Assembly (NCBI GenBank): GCA_030142905.1
Contig: JASJOG010000210.1
Span: 62,001-126,000, forward strand
Direction: 5' to 3'
Length of the DNA stretch: 64,000 nt
DNA from: Heliopora coerulea
Lineage: Eukaryota; Cnidaria; Anthozoa; Scleralcyonacea; Helioporidae
Shown piece by piece: positions 56,839 to 64,000 of the stretch; position 1 is the stretch's first letter, and every line of letters starts with the position of its first letter. Below the pieces are notes generated by a model, which was given only the letters and a program-made list of their open reading frames with translations, was not told where the DNA came from and ran no database searches. A program made the position numbers and the translations under genes.

Positions 56839-58500
56839 TCTACGATTGAGGCGTTTGATGATCCTACGGACGCGCTAGCCTTGTGGTATGACATGTTTGA
56901 CAATATTGTGGATCGTCACGCTCCTTTATTGTCGAAACGTGTTAAATCACTCCAGTTACTTCCTTGAATGTCAACAGATATTTTATCTACCATCAAGGAA
57001 AGAGACTTACTTAAAACCAAAGCGAAGAAGGGTGTTATCCCTTGGGAATCCTACAAAACCTTCAGAAATAAGTGTACTTCCTACATTAGGATGACTAAAA
57101 GGAGCTACTTCGCACAACAGGTATTGTCCAACAAAAATAATTCCAAGAAACTGTGGAAAGTATTAAATCAAGCGGTTAATCGTAATTCCAAGAATACAAT
57201 TCCAACCTATGTGCCTGATGATAACGATAAATTACTTACAGATCCTACAGAGATTTCCAACGCATTTAACTCTTGTTTTGCCCAAGTAGAGGGAACCATT
57301 AACAAGGGTGTAGTCCACAATGATCCCGACTTCGATGCACTTCAACAGTTTGTTGCTGACCATCTTCCTACTGGGTGTCAATTTACTATACCACCAATGA
57401 GTGAGGACTGTCTTCTAGAGGAAATTCAGGAATTATCTTGCGCTAAAGCTAAAGGCATTGACTCCTTGAATGTGCGTCACCTTCAAGTTGGGCGGTACGA
57501 TTTGGTTTCATCCCTTTTGCATATCTATAACTCTAGTATAAAGTCTGGTGTTTTTCCTCGTCAATGTAAAACAAGTAAAATTACCCCTATTATCAAAAAG
57601 GATTCAAGACAAGACAAAGATAATTATCGTCCAATCTCTGTCTTATCTGTTCTATCAAAGATTCTGGAACGCCATTGTGGTCAACACCTTTTAAATTTTC
57701 TTTTAGAGTACCATCTTAACGAATCCCAATTTGGATCAAGACCACTACATTCTTGTGAATCACTACTACTTAAACTTACGGACACATGGCTTGATACTAT
57801 GGATAAGGGAGACCTAATTGGGTTATTACTTTTCGATTTCCGTAAAGCCTTCGATCTTGTGAACCACCAAATACTAATTAAAAAACTCTCCATCTATGTG
57901 GCAGGAGATATTGCTCTAAAGTGGTTCACGTCATATCTCACAGACAGAAGACAGATAGTGTCAATTGGACGATCGGTTTCTGAGATTCTTCCTGTTCAGA
58001 AAGGTGTACCACAAGGCTCATGATTAGGCCCATGATATACACTTCTATATGTAGATGACACATCTATATGTAGATGACACAATAGTAACCTGAGGCGTTT
58101 CTTCTATTTATGATGTTAATTCTACGCTGCAAGAAGCTGTTGATAATTTGTCTCTATAGGCATCACAGAACCAGATGGCCATTCATCCAGACAAGACTAA
58201 AGTCATGCTTCTTGGAACACAGAAGAAACTTGCTACAATCCCAGAAACCCTACATGTTAACCTTGAAGGAACTCCTCTTACATAATCAAACTGTGATCAA
58301 CTCCTCGGTGTACATATTGACCCGTCCCTTACATGGAACAACCATGTGTCAACAACTATCAAGAAGTAGAACTCTAAACTTGAAATGATACGAAGAGCTA
58401 AACCCTTTCTTGGACGTAATGCCTTAATCATGCTGTACAATTTTTTAGCAAAGCCAAAGATGGAATACTACTGCAGTGTTTTGGGGTAACTGCTCTACTG
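56839..58500 (+). pseudogene. LINE ORF2, reverse transcriptase domain
   Basis: The frame 56968-58023 carries KAKGIDSLNVRHLQ, NYRPISVLSVLSKILER, LLFDFRKAFDLVNHQIL (motif A) and QKGVPQGS (motif B), then a TGA. About 20 residues normally present between motif B and the catalytic box are missing. YVDDT appears at about 58051 and again 20 bp later, because TCTATATGTAGATGACACA is duplicated in tandem (58042-58080). Later frames hold the thumb and tail fragments (QKQAARIILNAHYTTSS region near 58530). Confidence 0.8.
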
Positions 58501-59186
58501 AGTTCCTTGACCAATAATTTTTAGCCCAAAAACAAGCAGCAAGGATAATTCTTAATGCTCATTATACTACTTCGTCCCTTCAGTTATTTAAGGAACTTAA
58601 TATTATCCCTATTGGTGATGCTATACAATATCGTATACTAATCATGGCCTTCAAAACTCTAAATAATCTTAATCCACCTTGTCTGACTAAGCTTTTGTCA
58701 AAGCCTATGCACCGATAGTCGACAAGATATACGGCAAATAATAAGTTATGTATGCCAAAGGCAAGACTTAATGCTGGGAAACAAAGATTTGCCTTTGTAT
58801 CCACGTCCCTTTGGAACAAGTATCCTGATGCTGCCATCATCCTTACGAGCCTCTCAAGCTTTAAAAGATTCTCTAAGAAATTTTTTAAGAAAAAGTTAAA
58901 TGGAAGTAGGGAGCTCAAGAACATTGGACTCTACTAATGTAATACATTTGTAAATACACGTATTGGGTTTTTTTGGGGTTTTTTAACATCTCAATTATTG
59001 AGATATTGTTCCTCTACGCAAATATTTATCATTTTAACTTACCAATATCATAATGACATTTTATTGTTATTATTATTTATTATGATTGTAAAGATTTATA
59101 TATATTATTGTTAAGAGGACCAAGTTGGAAAAAAGCTATGCTTTACTTGTTATATCCTCGGTAAATAAAGAGTTATTATTATTAAA

Positions 59187-61259
59187 AGTAGAGTGAAGAA
59201 GTGAGCTGAAGATTGGAAATTTGCACTCCGAAATAACCCCCAACAAAACTCGATGTGATATACTTATTTTTGAATCGTGAAAGACAGAAAGAAGCAAAAG
59301 CGATATTGCAGGAGAGCCAAACACCCACAGAGTTTATGTGTCTGCTGTACAAAGCTTGAAATAGACCAGTGTAAGTGGTGACATTAATTTGGTTAAGTAA
59401 TGTACGCTTTGTTTTACATAATAAGAAGTTGTAGTATCCAGAGAATTAGTTCTTAATATATTGCCTATAATCCAGCTCAAGATCTCGTGTTTAGAACAAA
59501 ATTTCTTGTCACAATATGCGTCAAATTCTATTGCTCTTCACCCACCTCTGGAAGTTCGGTGACAAAGTACACTGATTATTTGTTGTGCTCCTCGTAATGA
59601 TCGAGAACTTCAATTTCTATTCCTCTTTGGCAAGATACGTATTTGTAATAAACGCACGGAAAGACGGCATTTTGTTCTCCACTTGTCGGCCATCATGTTT
59701 GTCATATCATCTCAATCTTACAAGTTTGTTACTTTGTGCTTCGCATTCACAAGTCCCTGAGGAGATATCATGCTTTGTTTTCATATTGATCTTGTCCTTA
59801 TTCTTATTTCGCTAGTGTGAACCAGACTTAACGTTCGTTGTTCCACTCATCAATTTCATCGTTCAAATCATCTAAGTGAAATACTTCCTGTGCGTCTACA
59901 TGGTAAGACTTTGTTGCTGATCCTCTCCATGTGGACTGAGACATTCTCTCTTCATTCTTCTTTAATTGTGGTACAGCACTTCTTTAACGAACGCTTGAAC
60001 ATCTCATTATTAATGGTAGCTGAAAGCGATAGGACTGATTTGCATTTGTATTACCTTATTGTGATGTACTGGTTTTATGTGGTCACAGTCAAGGGTGTTT
60101 TCCTTTTGTTGTTTGTATTTCAACTTTATGTAGGTACTGAGAAGCTTGTGTCGTATCTTTCTGACTCTCTCTAATTCCATTGTTCATTGAAGATAAGGCA
60201 ATAGAGTTAATCTGTTCTAAGTTTGGTAAGTCCGAGTCTCTCATTGTCGCTCTCCGATAATAGGCATGGTTTGTTATCCATACAGCAGTTCGGCAATTTA
60301 TGAAAATGAGCGCTGTATACTTGTCCTCCTTTTCACCCAGTAGTTCGATTTGACAAAGGAGTTGGATTGGTCTGGAATTTCCTAATGAGTTCAAGAGGCA
60401 AAGTGATCTCGTCAGTGTTGTATCAGGGTTTACAGACCGCAGAATACTCTCTTACAGGGTATTCCATGCGGCAGCTACAGGAATCAATCTGAAACTGAAC
60501 AGCGACGAAAGCGGAGTCAGTGGTAGAATTACCAAATTAACAAAGTTTTACCAGCTCATTAAGTTCAGATATTATACACTTGAGTTCCAAACATATAACG
60601 TTGGTCATAGTCTCCATTATCGTCAAAGTACTCGATGGAAGTTTTAGAGTAATATTCATAAATTTTACTTGATGAATCTGGATGGTGACCGCTTTAGCCT
60701 CTTCGGTTGCTGGGTAGGTTCCTTCTGGGCTCATTTCTGTTTTTTTCTTCCATAACGCTGGTTTTGGTGGGTTTCTGAATTCTAGTTAGTTCTATGCACA
60801 ATCGTGCCAAATGACTTTTACTTCCTTATTTGAGACATCTCTTATCATCAGCTGCGCAAAGCTTCCTATAATATGGACCACGAAAACTATTATACTAGCA
60901 ATAGATACCTATACTTATAAAGTCGAAATATTACCGTTATCAGTTTCATCTTGTCTATTAGCTCGAATAGTGAGTTTACAAGATGGTATTCTTCGGAGTA
61001 TGTTTCTTACTCTATTTCTTTAAGTTGTCGGCTGGTAATGGTTCCTTGGTTGACTTGGTCAATTTTTGGTTAGCCCATTTAGTTATCAACAATGAACGTA
61101 ATTCATGGGAGACTCTTTGGCTCTTACTTCAGTTACTATGAATTGTAAAAATCAGCCAGGTCAATCAAATCTGTCCCTTAGTCGCTTGGGTTGGTAAACT
61201 TTAGTGGAGCAGAGGGCAGAGGTTAAAGCTAGGCTTTAACCAGTATGGCGCCAGTAAAA
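59187..61259. other. Intergenic sequence
   Basis: Apart from the MITE piece at 59745-59826 I see no exon or element. A perfect 9-bp stem with a 3-base loop (GGTTAAAGC-TAG-GCTTTAACC) lies at 61221-61241. Confidence 0.5.
59745..59826 (+). mobile_element. Partial Tourist-like MITE (right end)
   Basis: CAAGTCCCTGAGGAGATATCA, then ATTGATCTTGTCCTTATTCTTAT and the end GTGTGAACCAGACTTAA, match the right third of the 50698-50960 family. The left part is missing. Confidence 0.7.
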
Positions 61260-61640
61260 CTCACAGATATCTTCCAAAAATCAAATAGCGTTCACCATCA
61301 TTATTTACGAGGGTCAAATTCTACTCTTTACTAACCATGTCCAAGGACTGAATATCTTTAAAAAAAGTACCGGTTATAGTGGTCCAAAAATCTGGAATTC
61401 ATTGTCCGACCAAGCTCGAAGTAGTAACTCCTTATTCTTATTTAACAAAAATATTTCTTATGCCAGCCTGGTTGATGGTAATAATTAGTGTATTTTTTTT
61501 AACTATATTTTAGTCATGTATGTAAATTTAGTAAATATTGTATATATTTAGCATTAGATGTTAATGTTTTGTATACGTCCCACTTGGAAACCAACATTTG
61601 TTGAAGTGGCTAACGTGTTTAAACAAAGCTTTTATCATCT
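61260..61640 (+). pseudogene. 3' end of an APE-type LINE
   Basis: The frame from 61325 encodes FTNHVQGLNIFKKSTGYSGPKIWNSL, continuing SDQARSSNSLFLFNK to a TAG at 61486-61488. This is the typical ORF2 tail (GPKIWNSLPD...) of CR1/L2-type LINEs. The 3' untranslated part includes GTATACGTCCCACTTGGAAACC. The coding part upstream is frameshifted and soon lost, so it is a 5'-truncated copy. Confidence 0.7.
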
Positions 61641-64000
61641 ATCATCTTTAACGTAAAAGAAGCCATTTCCTATCTAGTTTTAAAGGCTGTTTCGAAAAAG
61701 TAATGCATAGAGGAAGCAATGTACTCAATAAACGGTAGGTAAAAGGAGCTCTAACTTCCAATCCTTGACTCACTGGACAGGTAAAGAAAAAGTCAAATAG
61801 TGGGCTCAGTCCCCTTCGTGGTCTTGCACGCCAGTTAAAGTCATTTCCGCGTCTTTTTACCTCAGTTTTTTGTTGGTTTGGCTTTGAAAACATTCGCAAC
61901 AGCGGAAAGAAAAGCTCAAATGACACGATAACAGAAGAATTTTCCCATGGCCGAGTGTTTAATAAGATTAAGAAGTGGTGTGTGGTCTCGACCAAGTGAG
62001 CTAAATTGTCTGAAAATGATAAACAAGTGCTAAGACATCGTTCGCCATGCAATCTCTTCAAGTGATTTTTCGAGGATGGTTAATTTACTTTCATGAAAAT
62101 TATACCCTGTAGCTAGCTTTGGGTCTTTTTTAAATTCATTTAAACCTTTTTAAGTGATTTATTCGTGTGTATTTTCAACAAGAGGCAGTTGGTTACCAAG
62201 GAAGAGAGAACTATAGTGGCCGTTTCACTGGGCAGCATTTCTTGAGAGGCGGTATTCTGAATTTTATCTGAATTGCATCTTAGATTAAGAGTAACCCCAT
62301 AAGAACTCTGTACTATTGTGGGAGAAAACTTAAAAATCCTGGGAGTCCAAACCCTCAAATTACAGGATTCGACTGCAGCTACTATCTATACAATTAATCG
62401 AGAACCTGACGCTGCAGTGGACGGCGCGAAAGCGACATTGCATCTGCCTTTTGTCTTTTGTCCAGCACTGGTTCCAATTGGCACCGCCAATTAATCTATT
62501 TTCTCAATCTTGACCATTTGTATTTGTTTTGATTTACGGGAAAATCTGCATCATTTTTTAAAAGGTCTCAAGGCAGATGTTGCCAGGGAGCCCGAAGGGA
62601 AAACTGTTTCAGTTGGTCGGAACGAAATGTAATCCACAGTGGGTCTCTAACCAAGTAAAGGGCTAGAACAACCGAACCGAACTTTTGCTTGTGTCAGGGT
62701 GGCCAAATAAAAGTTTATCTCGCAAGATTTGACTTTCTAAGGAAAAATAAAATCACTTTCTCAACTGTTCAGAAAACAATTCTAGTACTTTTTACTAATC
62801 TTAGTTTTAGGATTAGGTTTGGATAAGGGTTTTAGGACGGATTGGTGTTGGTTCACCCTAACCACAATGCTAACTGTATAAACCCCAAACCTAACCCTAA
62901 GCGTGAATATATAGTCTTATCCAGTGTCTGGTCAGGCTGTAATTTATGGAAAATTGAATGAATTTAATTCCTCGGTTAATCCCTTACTCGGTATGCGACC
63001 CTCGATGGGTCGCATCTAGTGCCGACTATGGGGATACACAGTTGACAAGAGATAACTAAAAAATGGATAAAAGTCACTGGGGATTGAGACTAAAGGATAA
63101 AACGTTTCCCGTATTTTGTCTATTCCATCTTTTTATTAAGCTTAGATTGTTATAGACAGCCCTACCAAATATTCTCGAATATATGTCCACACCAAGTAAT
63201 GAAATAAAAAAGTTAATAATAGAACTATTTTTGAAACATTGTTGTCATAATAATTTCTGGATATAACGTAGAAATCTCAAAGTAGCGGCCCCACGAAAGT
63301 GTAACGTAATCCGTCACCAGTCTTGGTTAATCAACTTAGATCACATATAAGGTATAATACAATTATGTAAAAGTACTGGAATATGGAATTTGAACATTGA
63401 ACTGTCATCAGTAGAATCACTGTAGAATAACTCTAAGTAGTTTTACTTTTGTTCACGTGTTTGTCATTGTGTATGAATTTAGGGCGGACTTTCTGGGAGA
63501 CAGAGAGGACACGAGCGCATGGTTGAAGAGTGTTAATAAAGTGCATATAACCCTCGAGCTGTTGGTCTGTTAGTACCGTAATACGCTACAAAAGCAACAG
63601 CTGCACGTAAGTAACGTACAATTTTGGAGATACTGAAAGTTTCCGAAAGGAGTGGCTCTCCGAAACGACGTCAGTAACCACTACCTAAAAGTAACGAATA
63701 GAGTTCATAATTTATCGAGTGTAGATGAACTGTGAAATGGGATCATTCCTGCAGAAATATTCATGTATGTATGCATGTAATGTATGCAGGGAAGAAGGTG
63801 ACACTTCGACTGTTAAAATTTTAATACGAATCAGGTGCAAACTTCCTAGTAAATGATAAAGCACTGAATGCCACCCAAAAGTTTTGCCCCCTCCCGAGAG
63901 AAGCGGCTCCTAATCGGCGCTAAACCTGAAACTAACGGGGGCCGCTAATTTGGGAATTCTACGGTATTTTCTTGGTAATATATTTTCATGCCAAAAAATG
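61641..64000. other. Intergenic sequence to the right edge
   Basis: No exon or RNA gene recognised. A 9-bp perfect hairpin (ATGCGACCC-TCGAT-GGGTCGCAT) lies at 62992-63014, and degenerate TTAGG/CCTAA words occur near 62800-62900. Confidence 0.5.

Larger units (their letters stand above)
55000..59186 (+). mobile_element. APE-type LINE with 2A peptide, PHD-like finger, endonuclease and RT, decayed
   Basis: Order: 5' region (start uncertain, about 55000-55234), ORF1 with a 2A motif and finger, endonuclease (about 56041-56838), RT (56968-58500), C-terminal tail (LWNKYPDAAIILTSL near 58800) and a 3' end with AATAAAGAG(TTATT)n at about 59160-59186. 2A peptides are documented in ORF1 of some CR1-like LINEs of invertebrates. 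Several stops and frameshifts and a small RT deletion make this copy dead. Confidence 0.82.

Noticed and set aside
63850..63970. Possible MITE near the right edge with GGCGCTAA boxes
   Set aside because: The words resemble the 49074-49420 element but no inverted terminus pair could be defined.
1..64000. CRISPR array, prokaryotic operon or viral genome
   Set aside because: Introns, SINE, LINE and PLE sequence show eukaryotic nuclear DNA; no regularly spaced direct repeats or operon structure were found.

Overview
This window is eukaryotic nuclear DNA that is AT-rich, gene-poor and full of transposable-element fragments. It most likely comes from an anthozoan cnidarian such as a stony coral. 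That is an inference from the mix of Penelope-like, R4/Dong-like and CR1/L2-like retroelements, abundant short inverted-repeat DNA transposons and long introns; no host marker gene proves it.

Layout. 1-2478: a Penelope-like element (PLE) on the minus strand running off the left edge, with a 61-bp perfect inverted repeat and a hammerhead-ribozyme-like motif. 2479-12192: a dense cluster of fragments of non-LTR elements with a restriction-like endonuclease (R4/Dong-like) and of a ~650-bp non-autonomous family. Nearly all abut (ATT)n microsatellites and all lie in the same orientation. 12193-20530: intergenic, with small foldback/MITE elements, a degenerate PLE end and a cluster of imperfect palindromes. 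20531-28683: the one host gene recognised, a four-coding-exon Ras-family small GTPase of the RERG/RASL type on the minus strand (about 322 aa, long basic/serine-rich N-terminus, altered switch II). 28684-34990: intergenic with one unrecognised gene-like ORF. 34990-38130: a decayed EEP-endonuclease/RT LINE on the minus strand. 38131-54900: intergenic, with a diverged segmental duplication (48169-49938 and 52009-54032). Its two copies act as empty-site references for three MITE insertions. There is also a tRNA-derived SINE and several inverted-repeat elements. About 55000-59186: a decayed plus-strand LINE whose first ORF carries a 2A-type peptide (GDVERNPGP) before a PHD-like finger, then EEP endonuclease and RT. 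59190-64000: mostly empty, with a 3' LINE fragment near 61.3 kb.

The items most worth following are the 2A-bearing LINE, the microsatellite-targeted retroelement cluster, the stop-free frame-preserving intron and unusual switch II of the Ras-like gene, and the duplication that dates and types the MITE insertions. Every transposon ORF seen is interrupted or truncated except possibly the PLE outside its single internal TGA. No convincing CRISPR, rRNA or functional tRNA gene is present.
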